A stretch of 64,000 nt of DNA from JAHRAW01 sp963693025. GTDB taxonomy: Bacteria > Pseudomonadota > Gammaproteobacteria > Arenicellales > Poriferihabitantaceae. The DNA lies in assembly GCA_963693025.1 (NCBI GenBank), contig OY843749.1, positions 1,178,001 to 1,242,000 on the forward strand, read 5' to 3'. The notes below the pieces were generated by a model, which saw only the letters and a list, made by a program, of their open reading frames with translations, had not been told where the DNA came from and made no database searches. A program made the position numbers and the translations under genes. This document shows positions 24,118-35,776 of the stretch, one piece after another. Within the stretch, counting starts at the first letter, position 1, and each line of letters begins with the position of its first letter.

Positions 24118-26135
24118 GCCCGACTCCGCCCCCCGACTCCGTCCAAGTCGTGTTCACGCCGTCCGGCAAGCGCGGGCGGATTGACGCCGGCAAGTCGGTG
24201 CTTGAGGCGGCGCAGCAGTTGGGGGTTGATTTGGATACGGTGTGCGGCGGGCGCGGGTTGTGCGACCGTTGTCAGATTGACCAGAGCGTCGGCGAGTTCG
24301 CCAAGCACAAAATTGTTTCGCGCCCTTCGCATTTGTCGCCGCCGAGCAGCATCGAGGCGGAGTTCTTCCCCGCCGACTCCCCGCCGACGCGCCGCCTCGG
24401 CTGCCAGGCGAAGTTGCTCGGCGATGCGGTCATCGATGTTCCGCCGGAAAGTCAGGCGCACCGCCAGGTGGTTCGCAAGCGCGCCGATGTGCACGGCATC
24501 ACGGTCAATCCCGCAGTCAGGCTTTACTATGTCGAGGCGCCGCAGCCGAACATGCACGACCCGAGCGGCGACCTGCAACGCCTGCTCGATGCGCTTGAAT
24601 TTGAATGGGGGCTTGGCGAACTGCAATGCGATTTTCACCTGCTCACTCCGTTGCAGGCGACGCTGCGCGCCGGCGACTGGAAGGTGACCGCCGCGGTTCA
24701 CGATGAGCGCCATCTCATCGGCCTGTGGCCCGGGCTCAAATCGAGCGCGTATGGAATGGCGGTGGATGTCGGCTCGACCACTATCGCCGCGCACCTGTGC
24801 GATTTGGTGAGCGGCGAGGTGGTGGCGTCCGGCGGGCGGATGAACCCGCAGATTCGCTTCGGCGAGGATTTGATGAGCCGCGTTTCCTACGCCATGATGA
24901 ACCCCGGCGGCGAGGCGGACATGACGCAGGCGGTGCGCGAGGCGTTGCAGGGCTTGCTCGAAGAGGTCGCCGGGCAAGCGGAGATTGAGTTGGCGGATGT
25001 GCTCGACATTACGCTGGTCGGCAATCCGGTCATGCAGCATCTGTTGCTCGGCATCAACCCGGTCGAACTCGGCGGCGCGCCGTTCGCGCTCGCCACCGAT
25101 GCCGCCGTCAACGGCTACGCCCGCGACCTGCAACTGAGCGCCCACGCCGGCACGCGCGTCTATGTGTTGCCGTGCATCGCCGGGCATGTCGGCGCCGACG
25201 CGGCGGCGGTGACGCTGTCCGAAGCGCCCTACGAGCGCGACGAGATGACGCTGGTGGTGGACGTCGGCACCAACGCCGAAATCGTGCTCGGCAACAACAA
25301 AAAAATGGTGGCGGCCTCCAGCCCGACGGGACCCGCTTTTGAGGGCGCGCAAATCAGCGGCGGGCAGCGCGCCGCCCCCGGCGCCATCGAGCGCGTGCGC
25401 ATCGACCGCGACACTCTGGAGCCGCGCTTCCGCGTAATAGGCTGCGAGTTGTGGTCGGATGAAGACGGCTTCGAGCAAGCGGCATCGCCAAGCGGCGTAA
25501 CCGGCATCTGCGGCTCTGGAATCATCGAAGTGATTGCCGAGATGTTTCTCGCCGGCATCATCAAACCGGACGGCATCATCGACGGCACTCTGGCGGCTAC
25601 CAGTCCGCGCGTGCAACCCGACGCCAAGACCTGGAGTTATCTGTTGCACGAGCAGGGCGGCATCACGATTCGCATCACGCAGAACGACGTGCGCGCGATT
25701 CAACTGGCAAAGGCGGCGTTATACGCCGGCGCCCGCTTGCTGATGGACAAACTCGGCGTCGAGCAACTCGACCGGATTCGCCTGGCCGGCGCTTTCGGCG
25801 CGCACATCGATGTCAAATACGCGATGGTGCTCGGCATGATTCCCGACTGCGAACTCGCGCACGTGACCTCGGCGGGAAACGCCGCCGGCGCCGGCGCCAT
25901 CATCACCCTGCTCGACAAAACCGCGCGGCTGGAAATCGAGGACGTGGTCAAGCGCATCCACAAAGTGGAAACCGCGGTCGAACCAAAATTCCAAGACCAC
26001 TTCGTCGCCGCCCTGGCGATTCCCCACAAAACCGCCGACTACCCAAACCTCAAACGCGAAGTTGTTTTGCCGCAAGTTGGTTTAGTGGGTGAAAAGGAGT
26101 CGGGCGGCAGGCAGCGGCGGCGAAAGCGGCGGTAG
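24114..26135 (+). CDS. Corrinoid activation protein with [2Fe-2S] and ASKHA domains (RACo/DUF4445-like)
   Basis: 673 residues. The N-terminal ferredoxin-like domain has C44, C50 and C53 in TVCGGRGLCDRCQID plus a later GCQAK cysteine. A linker is followed by a C-terminal ASKHA ATPase-like domain (DVGSTTIAAHLCDL, VVDVGTNAEIVLG, GICGSGIIEV, RLAGAFGAHIDV). This class reduces inactive cob(II)amide on corrinoid proteins back to the active form using ATP and low-potential electrons. It would serve the corrinoid protein at 17900. It is the last gene of the cluster. Confidence 0.9.
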   Translation: MSPTPPPDSVQVVFTPSGKRGRIDAGKSVLEAAQQLGVDLDTVCGGRGLCDRCQIDQSVGEFAKHKIVSRPSHLSPPSSIEAEFFPADSPPTRRLGCQAKLLGDAVIDVPPESQAHRQVVRKRADVHGITVNPAVRLYYVEAPQPNMHDPSGDLQRLLDALEFEWGLGELQCDFHLLTPLQATLRAGDWKVTAAVHDERHLIGLWPGLKSSAYGMAVDVGSTTIAAHLCDLVSGEVVASGGRMNPQIRFGEDLMSRVSYAMMNPGGEADMTQAVREALQGLLEEVAGQAEIELADVLDITLVGNPVMQHLLLGINPVELGGAPFALATDAAVNGYARDLQLSAHAGTRVYVLPCIAGHVGADAAAVTLSEAPYERDEMTLVVDVGTNAEIVLGNNKKMVAASSPTGPAFEGAQISGGQRAAPGAIERVRIDRDTLEPRFRVIGCELWSDEDGFEQAASPSGVTGICGSGIIEVIAEMFLAGIIKPDGIIDGTLAATSPRVQPDAKTWSYLLHEQGGITIRITQNDVRAIQLAKAALYAGARLLMDKLGVEQLDRIRLAGAFGAHIDVKYAMVLGMIPDCELAHVTSAGNAAGAGAIITLLDKTARLEIEDVVKRIHKVETAVEPKFQDHFVAALAIPHKTADYPNLKREVVLPQVGLVGEKESGGRQRRRKRR

Positions 26136-26148
26136 CGCCGGCTTGGCG

Positions 26149-27054
26149 TTAGCGCGATGCGGCTTTGCGGTTGTATTCGCTCAGCCAGATTCCGCTGAGC
26201 ACCAGCGCGAGCGCCGCGCCGTGATACCAGCGGAAGGGCTCGCGCAGGATGGAGACGGCGAGGATGGCGGAGAATGCGGGGACGAGGTTGACGAACACGC
26301 CGGCGCGGCTTGCGCCGATGTCGGACACGCCGCGGATGAACCAGAGTTGCGCGAGGAACGACGGCAGCACGGCGATGACCGCGACGATGACCCAGCCTTT
26401 GGGCGTCGGCCATTGCAAATTGCCGAGGGCGAATTCGGCGGCGCTCATCGGCAGCGATGCGATGAAAGCGGCAACGGCGAAAACCGCGAACAAACTCAGC
26501 GGCGAAGCGTCCCGGAAGTAACGCAGTCCGAGCGCGTAAGCCGCGTATAACATGCAGGCGATGATCATAAAATAATCGCCGCGATTGATGGACAGCGAGG
26601 CGAGGCGTTCCAAGTCGCCGGTTGAGGTGACCACGCCGACGCCGATGAGCGTGACGACCACGCCGAGGAACTGCAGCCACGACGCGGTGGCGCCAAACAC
26701 GAGGTAGGCGCCCAGCAGTATCCACACCGGAATGGAGCCTTGAATGATGCCGATGTTGAGCGCGCCGGTGGTGTGGGCGGAGGCATACAACAACGCGTTG
26801 AAGGTCGCAAACCCCAATGCGCCCATGAGAAACAACGCCGGCAGGTTGCGCCTCAACACGGGCCAGTCGCGCGAAATCGCGCCACCGGCGAACACCCCTA
26901 TCAGCACCACCGCGCAAAACCAGCGCAATGAAACAATCAACATAGGCGACACTTCCCCCACCGCCAACCGCGCAAGCACCGAGTTACAGCCCCAGCAAAA
27001 GGCTGCGCCGAAAAGGCGCGCGTAGGTTGTGAGTGGAGGGGGGGTGGGTGGCAT
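26149..27054 (-). CDS. DMT-family transporter (EamA)
   Basis: 301 residues, ten predicted membrane helices in two EamA repeats (about 10-140 and 155-290). Typical features are FCWGCNSVLARLAVG in helix 1 and the HTTGALNIGIIQGSIPVW segment. The family exports or imports small metabolites; the substrate is unknown. It converges with the C1 cluster, 13 bp apart. Confidence 0.88.
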   Translation of the reverse strand: MPPTPPPLTTYARLFGAAFCWGCNSVLARLAVGEVSPMLIVSLRWFCAVVLIGVFAGGAISRDWPVLRRNLPALFLMGALGFATFNALLYASAHTTGALNIGIIQGSIPVWILLGAYLVFGATASWLQFLGVVVTLIGVGVVTSTGDLERLASLSINRGDYFMIIACMLYAAYALGLRYFRDASPLSLFAVFAVAAFIASLPMSAAEFALGNLQWPTPKGWVIVAVIAVLPSFLAQLWFIRGVSDIGASRAGVFVNLVPAFSAILAVSILREPFRWYHGAALALVLSGIWLSEYNRKAASR

Positions 27055-27244
27055 GGTGGTTGATGTGGTGTGGTGAAGGTTCGGGATTGTATAGGGAAAT
27101 ATGCGGTGCTTGAATTTAACTTTTGAGTGTGGCGGTTCCGGCGGCGTTCTTGAGCGCTGGTGTCCGTTGCCGCGTCAGCGGGATGAGATTGCACATACCG
27201 CCCCGGATATGCGCCCTTCGGGTTACGCGGAAATTCCAATGCAC

Positions 27245-27557
27245 TCGTCATTCTCGAGCGTTAGTGTCCGTTTGTCGCCGCGCTTTTTCTTTTAAGCGGC
27301 GGCTTACGGACACTTGCGTCCTCGGGAATCTCCCTAAGACTGGCACGGGCTTTGTTGAAATTCACGGTAGCCTTAGGGAGATTCCCAAAGGCGATGAAAA
27401 ATCCGCCAGGAGCGGATTTTCGCGTAGCCCGAAGGGTTTGTATCAGGGATGATACAAACAAAAATATGGTCGCCTGCCGGCTCCCTATTTTCTATCGTTC
27501 GAGAATGACGGGGTTGGGGGGCTCCCTATTTTTCTATCGTTCGAGAATGACGGGTCA
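27245..27557. repeat. Interspersed hairpin repeat, copy 6 (longest)
   Basis: This is the most complete copy. CTCGTCATTCTCGAGCG opens it. The AGTGTCCG/CGGACACT hairpin, GAATCTCCCTAAG...CTTAGGGAGATTC, AAAATCCGC...GCGGATTTT and TTTGTATC...GATACAAA hairpins follow. It closes with CGTTCGAGAATGACGG twice. The ends are inverted copies of one another. It fills most of the 617-bp gap 27055-27671; I see nothing else there apart from the 5S terminator. Confidence 0.8.
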
Positions 27558-27630
27558 TGGGTTATTTTCCCACCGCCCCGTCATTGCCCCTCCCCCCGTT
27601 ACACTCGCCAATTGACTTCACCGCAACCCA

Positions 27631-27662
27631 TAAAAAACCCCGGCCAAAGAGAGACCGGGGTT
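27631..27662 (-). terminator. Rho-independent terminator after 5S rRNA
   Basis: On the minus strand AACCCCGGTC...GGCCGGGGTT is followed by a T run, about 10 bp after the 5S end. It closes the 23S-5S unit. Confidence 0.85.
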
Positions 27663-27671
27663 GGGTATTAA

Positions 27672-27791
27672 ATGCCTGGCAGTGTCCTACTTTCGCATGG
27701 GGAGGCCCCACACTATCATCGGCGCAAAGCGTTTTCACTTCTGAGTTCGGGATGGAATCAGGTGGTACCCGCTCGCTATGGCCACCAGGCA
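27672..27791 (-). rRNA. rrf: 5S ribosomal RNA
   Basis: 120 nt on the minus strand with the TGCCTGG start and CCAGGCAT end forming helix I. The internal CCGAACTCAGAAGTGAAAACG-like core is at the expected place. It lies about 80 bp after 23S. Confidence 0.95.
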
Positions 27792-27872
27792 AACTGGTCA
27801 AAAAATCGGGTAGTCATCGGCGGTATTGCCGTTGCATATAACCTTCGAGAGGCACAAACCTCTTGGGGTTGT

Positions 27873-30789
<2,917 letters not shown>

Positions 30790-30797
<8 letters not shown>

Positions 30798-30807
30798 ATA
30801 CAACCCC
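30790..30807 (-). other. 23S processing stem, 5' strand
   Basis: GCTTGACCATACAACCCC (plus strand) pairs perfectly with 27865-27882 across the mature 23S. Confidence 0.8.
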
Positions 30808-31088
30808 AAAAAGTCTGCGAGCAAGCAAAACGGAAAACCTCTCGGAAAACCGCTTGCGCCGCTTGCGTCATCTGTTGGAGTCGTCAGCTTGAACTCTCGA
30901 AGAGTTATGCAACATACAAATGCAATATGTATGGAACGCGGTCTCGGCATCAACGCTCAGCACAAGTGCTCAGCATAAACGCCCAATCCGCATTCCGGTA
31001 CCCGCGCTTACGGAGTTTGCCGATGTGAATAACAACATGTAGATAACATTAACAAACTCGCGCTTGCGCGCGCCTTTGACTACCCAAA

Positions 31089-31102
31089 TTGTAAAAGAGC
31101 AA
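31089..31102 (-). promoter_or_regulatory. boxA-like antitermination element upstream of 23S
   Basis: On the minus strand TTGCTCTTTTACAA resembles the rrn boxA consensus (TGCTCTTTAACAA). A related element lies upstream of 16S at 59572-59586, with the same CTTTTACAA end. Confidence 0.6.
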
Positions 31103-31206
31103 GGCCTGCGCTGCTCGTAATGAGGCGCAAACCGACCATCACCGCCACAGTCTCGGAGCCCAAAATAGACCCCCAAACCCCGGCGCGGATGGCTGACAGG
31201 CGGGCG

Positions 31207-31235
31207 AATATACACAAAAATTCCCCCCGCGACAA
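31207..31235 (-). promoter_or_regulatory. rRNA-type promoter of the separate 23S-5S unit
   Basis: On the minus strand TTGTCG (31230-31235), a 17-bp spacer and TATATT (31207-31212), then a GC-rich CGCCCGCC discriminator. An A-rich UP-like stretch (CGAAAAAAATTAGCAAAAAC) precedes the -35. The architecture matches the 16S promoter at 59617 and lies between the tRNA-Ala fragment and 23S. Confidence 0.65.
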
Positions 31236-31353
31236 TGTTTTTGCTAATTTTTTTCGATGAATTTCGGAAAAATTATCAGGCAATCCACCTCCGCGGACAC
31301 CGAAACCCGCCGTTCTACACCAAAAAACGCCGACACGGAGACCAGCAAGGCGG

Positions 31354-31407
31354 TGGTGGAGCCAGGCGGGATCGAACCGCCGACCTCCTGCGTGCAAGGC
31401 AGGCGCT
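31354..31407 (-). repeat. tRNA-Ala 3' fragment, left end of island (54-bp direct repeat)
   Basis: 54 bp identical to 43951-44004: the 3' part of tRNA-Ala from the D-arm side through anticodon TGC to the encoded CCA. Divergence begins immediately outside (TGATTTT here versus CTCCCAG). This is the classical remnant left when an element integrates into a tRNA gene, and it marks one end of the catabolic island. Confidence 0.9.
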
Positions 31408-31458
31408 TGATTTTCGCGGGGCTCGATAACGGTGAAACGCGCGGGGAACCGACCAATT

Positions 31459-32352
31459 CTATTTCACCAATTTGACCACGCTCTCTCGCACTAGGCGCAC
31501 CAAGTGTTGTTGCGTCGGCGTGGTGGGCCGACGGGCACTGACCGCAGAGTATAATTTCACCGTCAATTTCGGGGCCACCACGGGCGCAAGACAAAAATCA
31601 ACATTACGGCCAAAGGCGTCAATGCTGATTTTTGGCAACACCGCATCGCCAATGCCTTCTGCAACCAAGTCAAGTAAGCCGGGAATGGTGTCCACCTCTA
31701 GGGCAATCCTGGGTCGGCATCCGATCGTGGCCAGTTGTGTCTCCAGTTGCATGCGAATAGCATTCGGCCTTCGAGGAATCACGAGACGCTTTTCTGCGAG
31801 CTGTGCAAGCGGGGTAGATTTAGCGTTCGCTTTGCCCGCCCGCGCTGACACATGGTAAAGATTCTGATCCAGTAACGGCGTTAATTCAATGTCCGGTGAA
31901 GGCACGGCGTTGTAAAGCAATACCACATCCAGATCGCCCAGGATGAGCGACCCTTGCACCAGGATCGACAAACCTTCGCTGATGGAGAGCGTGGCATCCG
32001 GTGACGATTCATAAAATGCCCGTACCAGCGGCGCAGTCAGAGTATTGGCAAGCCCCGGGGGCAGACCCAGCGCAACTCGTCCAACCAGCCCCGCTTTAAC
32101 CCGCGACAGGTCAGCTCGAGCGCGCTCGACCTGATGCAAAATACCCCGGCCATGCTCGGCCAGTACCTTACCCGCATCGGTCACCCGCACGCCTCGGCCA
32201 GTGCGAATGAGTAGGGTTTGCTGCAATTCAATTTCCAGCCGGCGGATCTGGCGACTAAGCGCTGGCTGGGCGATATGAAGATCAACCGCGGCCCTTGAAA
32301 TAGAACCGAGCTCAGCGATGCGAACGAAATAATGGAGTTGCTTCAGATTCAT
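31459..32352 (-). CDS. LysR-family regulator of the protocatechuate operon
   Basis: 297 residues. N-terminal winged HTH (LKQLHYFVRIAELGSISRAA, then AQPALSRQIRRLE) and a C-terminal effector domain. It is divergent from ligJ with a 224-bp shared intergenic region containing dyads (GGTATGCCATACC at about 32386, and ATATCGTCAGATAT), suitable LysR sites. Likely inducers are protocatechuate-pathway intermediates (inference). ATG 32352 gives the standard N terminus; an upstream start would add 36 residues. Confidence 0.88.
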   Translation of the reverse strand: MNLKQLHYFVRIAELGSISRAAVDLHIAQPALSRQIRRLEIELQQTLLIRTGRGVRVTDAGKVLAEHGRGILHQVERARADLSRVKAGLVGRVALGLPPGLANTLTAPLVRAFYESSPDATLSISEGLSILVQGSLILGDLDVVLLYNAVPSPDIELTPLLDQNLYHVSARAGKANAKSTPLAQLAEKRLVIPRRPNAIRMQLETQLATIGCRPRIALEVDTIPGLLDLVAEGIGDAVLPKISIDAFGRNVDFCLAPVVAPKLTVKLYSAVSARRPTTPTQQHLVRLVRESVVKLVK

Positions 32353-32576
32353 ACCTAAATCGGGTCGGTACACCACGCACGAACGGTATGCCATACCTAC
32401 TGGCGGTAGCATATCGTCAGATATACCCAAATGATATACCTGATAGTCACAACATTTCATATTGGTGCGAGTTTGTTGTCACTATAATTCCTGAAATAAA
32501 CGGGCACCCATCGCCCACATGTGCCCAAGCATTCCCTGAATCGCTACATCACACCATAACCAACCTCCACGGAACC

Positions 32577-33587
32577 ATGATTATTGACGTACACGGCCAT
32601 TACACCACCGCCCCGGTTGCCTTGGAGGCCTGGCGCCGACGTCAGATTGAAGCAATTGATAATCCTAAGCGAAGACCTAAGGTCTCCGAACTCGTCATCA
32701 GCGATGATGAAGTTCGGGAATCCATTGAAGCCAATCAATTAGCCAAGATGCTTGAGCGTGGCATTGATGTGCAGATTTTCAGTCCGCGTGCAAGTTTTAT
32801 GTCGCATCATATCGGCGATTTTCAGGTATCGTCAACCTGGGCGTCGGTCTGCAACGAACTCATCCACCGAGTTACGCGGCTCTATCCAGGGCGGTTTATC
32901 GGGGGGGCAATGTTGCCGCAGTCACCAGGCGTGGACCTTGCGACCTGTCTGCCGGAATTGGATAAGTGCATCAACCAATACGGTTTCGTGACCATCAATC
33001 TCAATCCGGACCCATCGGGAGGGCACTGGAACAGTCCGCCCCTGACCGACCGGCATTGGTATCCGCTTTATGAAAAACTGGTGGAATACGAGATTCCCGC
33101 GATGATTCATGTATCGACCAGTTGCAATCCGAATTTTCACACCACGGGAGCACACTATCTGAACGCCGATACCACGGCGTTTATGCAGTGCCTAGCCGGC
33201 AACTTATTTGACGATTTTCCGACGTTGCGGTTCATCATACCTCACGGTGGCGGTGCCGCCCCATACCACTGGGGGCGTTTCAGGGGGCTCGCGCAGGCGT
33301 TTCAAAAACCCACGCTGAAGAAGCATCTGCTCCACAATATTTTCTTTGACACCTGCGTCTACCACCAGCCGGGCATTGACCTTTTGACCGCTGTGATACC
33401 TATCGATAACGTGCTGTTTGCGTCGGAGATGATCGGTGCGGTGCGCGATATTGACCCTGAGACCGGACACTATTTTGATGACACCAAGCGATACATTGAA
33501 GCCGCTGACCTGAGTAATGAAGAACGCCATCAGATATTTGAAGGCAATGCGCGACGGGTATATCCCGGCCTTGCTAAATGGATTTAA
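32577..33587 (+). CDS. ligJ: 4-oxalomesaconate hydratase
   Basis: 336-residue amidohydrolase-fold enzyme adding water to 4-oxalomesaconate to give 4-carboxy-4-hydroxy-2-oxoadipate. MIIDVHGHYT carries the metal-binding HxH. The segments VQIFSPRASFMSHHIGDFQ, NLNPDPSGGHW, RFIIPHGGGAAPYHWGRFRG and ETGHYFDDTKRYIE follow the LigJ pattern closely along the whole protein. ATG 32577 is preferred since earlier in-frame residues have no family similarity. It is the first gene of the operon. Confidence 0.93.
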   Translation: MIIDVHGHYTTAPVALEAWRRRQIEAIDNPKRRPKVSELVISDDEVRESIEANQLAKMLERGIDVQIFSPRASFMSHHIGDFQVSSTWASVCNELIHRVTRLYPGRFIGGAMLPQSPGVDLATCLPELDKCINQYGFVTINLNPDPSGGHWNSPPLTDRHWYPLYEKLVEYEIPAMIHVSTSCNPNFHTTGAHYLNADTTAFMQCLAGNLFDDFPTLRFIIPHGGGAAPYHWGRFRGLAQAFQKPTLKKHLLHNIFFDTCVYHQPGIDLLTAVIPIDNVLFASEMIGAVRDIDPETGHYFDDTKRYIEAADLSNEERHQIFEGNARRVYPGLAKWI

Positions 33588-33598
33588 GCGGAACTACG

Positions 33599-34549
33599 AT
33601 GAGATATATAAAAACACCGGGGTGGTTGGATTGGTGTGCCAGTCCGAGCCGACCGACTTTCATTCCGCCGCCAGGGAGCGTTGATGCACACTGCCATGTG
33701 TTCGGTCCCGGCGATATGTTTCCGTTTGCCGATGAGCGCAAGTACACACCATGCGATGCTTCCAAAGACCAACTCTTCGCCTTGCGTGACCAGCTCGGCT
33801 TTGCACGCAATGTCATCGTCCAGGCGACATGCCATGGGACTGACAATCGCGCTTTGATGGATGCTTGCATCGCAACGCATGGCAAAGCCCGGGGTGTAGC
33901 AACAATTTCGCCTGATACACGTGACGACGAGCTGGATGTGTTGCATGCGGCCGGTATTCGGGCTGTGCGTTTCAACTTTGTTAAACGACTGGTTGAGGTT
34001 GCACCTCATGCTACGCTACAGGCAATCGCCGAACGCATTGCTCCACTCGGTTGGCATGTCGTGGTTTACTTCGAGGCCCGGAGTCTGCCGCAACTGCAGG
34101 GTTTTTTCTCGACCCTGCCAACCACGGTGGTGGTTGACCACATGGGCTGGCCGGATGTGGGGAAACCCGTGCGAGGAGTAGAGTTTGAGGATTTCATTCG
34201 ATTTATGACCGACAACGACCACGTCTGGAGTAAGGTCAGTTGCCCCGAACGATTATCAATCACCGGGCCACCGGCGTTGCATGGTGAGCGTAACGCGTAT
34301 CGGGACGTACAACCGTTTGCTAGGCACGTAGTCGAAACCTTTCCGGATCGGGTGCTGTGGGGTACCGACTGGCCACATCCAAATCTCAAACATCACATGC
34401 CGGATGACGGACTGTTGGTAGATTTAATACCAAACATTGCCGTCACGGGCGAGTTACAGCGGAAGTTATTGGTGGATAATCCCATGCGGTTATACTGGCC
34501 GGAAGATGCGGCGGAAAAAACTAATGGCACTCGACAAACCCTATACTGA
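33599..34549 (+). CDS. ligI: 2-pyrone-4,6-dicarboxylate hydrolase
   Basis: 316-residue amidohydrolase that opens 2-pyrone-4,6-dicarboxylate (PDC) to 4-oxalomesaconate. SVDAHCHVFGPGDMFPFADERKY, VIVQATCHGTDNRA, VVVDHMGWPDV, WSKVSCPERLS and LWGTDWPHPNL are LigI hallmarks, including the HxH and late Asp of the active site. The start at 33599 follows ligJ by 11 bp. Its end overlaps ligA by about 26 bp. Confidence 0.93.
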   Translation: MRYIKTPGWLDWCASPSRPTFIPPPGSVDAHCHVFGPGDMFPFADERKYTPCDASKDQLFALRDQLGFARNVIVQATCHGTDNRALMDACIATHGKARGVATISPDTRDDELDVLHAAGIRAVRFNFVKRLVEVAPHATLQAIAERIAPLGWHVVVYFEARSLPQLQGFFSTLPTTVVVDHMGWPDVGKPVRGVEFEDFIRFMTDNDHVWSKVSCPERLSITGPPALHGERNAYRDVQPFARHVVETFPDRVLWGTDWPHPNLKHHMPDDGLLVDLIPNIAVTGELQRKLLVDNPMRLYWPEDAAEKTNGTRQTLY

Positions 34550-34919
34550 TGTCCCAGGTACCACGGTGTTCGACACCGAACAGGCACGCCTAGGCTACTG
34601 GCTCAATCAATTTTGCATGTCGCTGATGAAACCGGCCAACCGGGAAACGTTCAAAACCGATGAACGGGCTTATCTGGACCAATGGCCGATGAATGAGGCA
34701 CAGAAACAGGCGGTCATGGCGCGAGATTTTAACTGCTGTATTGAACTTGGCGGCAACGTCTATTTCCTCGGTAAAATTGCCGCCACCGATGGTCGCACTT
34801 GGCAACAGATGGTCGGGAGCATGACCGGTATGAGCGAACAGGAATACCGCGACATGATGCTGGCTGGCGGACGTTCGCCCGATGGGAATCGCTATTCGCA
34901 TGAATGGGAGGATGCGTAA
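34524..34919 (+). CDS. ligA: Protocatechuate 4,5-dioxygenase, alpha subunit
   Basis: 131 residues, the small helical subunit of the type II extradiol dioxygenase. Segments YWLNQFCMSLMKPANRE, FNCCIELGGNVYFLGKIAA and MVGSMTGMSEQEYRDMMLAGGRSP are characteristic of LigA, which caps the active site formed by LigB. ATG 34524 is inside the end of ligI. The stop overlaps the ligB start (TAATG). Confidence 0.93.
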   Translation: MALDKPYTDVPGTTVFDTEQARLGYWLNQFCMSLMKPANRETFKTDERAYLDQWPMNEAQKQAVMARDFNCCIELGGNVYFLGKIAATDGRTWQQMVGSMTGMSEQEYRDMMLAGGRSPDGNRYSHEWEDA

Positions 34920-35776
34920 TGGCGAGCATCACCGCCAGTGTTTATACCTCGCATGTGCCGGCCATCGGCGTTGCCATGGATCAAGGAAAAACCGCCGAAC
35001 CCTACTGGCAACCGCTGTTTGACGGCTACTGTTATTCCCGTCAATGGATGTTGGAAAATACGCCCGATGTGGTGTTCCTTGTCTACAATGACCACGCTAC
35101 GACTTTCAGTTTGGAATTGATACCCACATTCGCACTCGGCACCGGTGAAGCGTTTGCCATCGCCGATGAAGGTTGGGGTGCAAGGTCGGTGCCGAAAGTG
35201 GTCGGACACCCGGAGTTAGCAGCACATATCGCCCAGCATGTGATTCAGTCCGATTTTGACCTCACGCTGGTGAACCGATTGGATGTCGACCACGGCCTGA
35301 CCGTCCCGCTGTCTTTGATGTTTGGCCAACCCAAAACCTGGCCGTGCCCGGTCATCCCGTTGGTGGTCAATGTACTACAGTATCCAATACCCTCGGGGCA
35401 ACGTTGTTTTCAACTCGGGCAAGCCATTCGGTGTGCCATTGAGTCGTTTGACGCCCCACTGAAAGTCCAGATTTGGGGGACCGGCGGGATGAGTCATCAG
35501 TTACAGGGACGTCGCGCCGGGCTGATCAATAAAGAATTTGACCAAGCATTTCTGGACCGGCTGGTAGACACACCGGGCGAACTTGCCGACATGCCGCATA
35601 TCGAGTACGTCCGTGAGGCGGGTAGCGAAGGCATTGAGTTAGTTATGTGGTTGATTGCACGAGGAGCGATGAACGATGTGGATGGTGGCCCCAAACCAAC
35701 GCTCAAGCATCGCTTCTATCATGTGCCGACATCAAACACTGCCGTCGGTCATTTAATTTTGGAGAATAAACAATGA
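34919..35776 (+). CDS. ligB: Protocatechuate 4,5-dioxygenase, beta (catalytic) subunit
   Basis: 285 residues of the LigB superfamily. It opens protocatechuate between C4 and C5 with O2 and Fe(II), giving 4-carboxy-2-hydroxymuconate-6-semialdehyde. Iron and acid-base residues lie in YTSHVPAIGVAMD, VFLVYNDHATTFS, DVDHGLTVPLSL and GTGGMSHQLQG, all in the expected order. It pairs with ligA and ends 4 bp into the next gene. Confidence 0.93.
   Translation: MASITASVYTSHVPAIGVAMDQGKTAEPYWQPLFDGYCYSRQWMLENTPDVVFLVYNDHATTFSLELIPTFALGTGEAFAIADEGWGARSVPKVVGHPELAAHIAQHVIQSDFDLTLVNRLDVDHGLTVPLSLMFGQPKTWPCPVIPLVVNVLQYPIPSGQRCFQLGQAIRCAIESFDAPLKVQIWGTGGMSHQLQGRRAGLINKEFDQAFLDRLVDTPGELADMPHIEYVREAGSEGIELVMWLIARGAMNDVDGGPKPTLKHRFYHVPTSNTAVGHLILENKQ

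Noticed and set aside
24090..25703. 537-codon minus-strand frame opposite the ASKHA activator gene
   Set aside because: Same cause: a shadow of a confident gene, Arg/Ala/His-rich with no motifs.
27245..27557. CRISPR array as explanation of the repeats
   Set aside because: The repeated units are adjacent hairpin modules without regular unique spacers, and no cas genes are present.
27557..27841. Frame overlapping 5S rRNA and the spacer
   Set aside because: Lies across 5S and its terminator, so not a gene.
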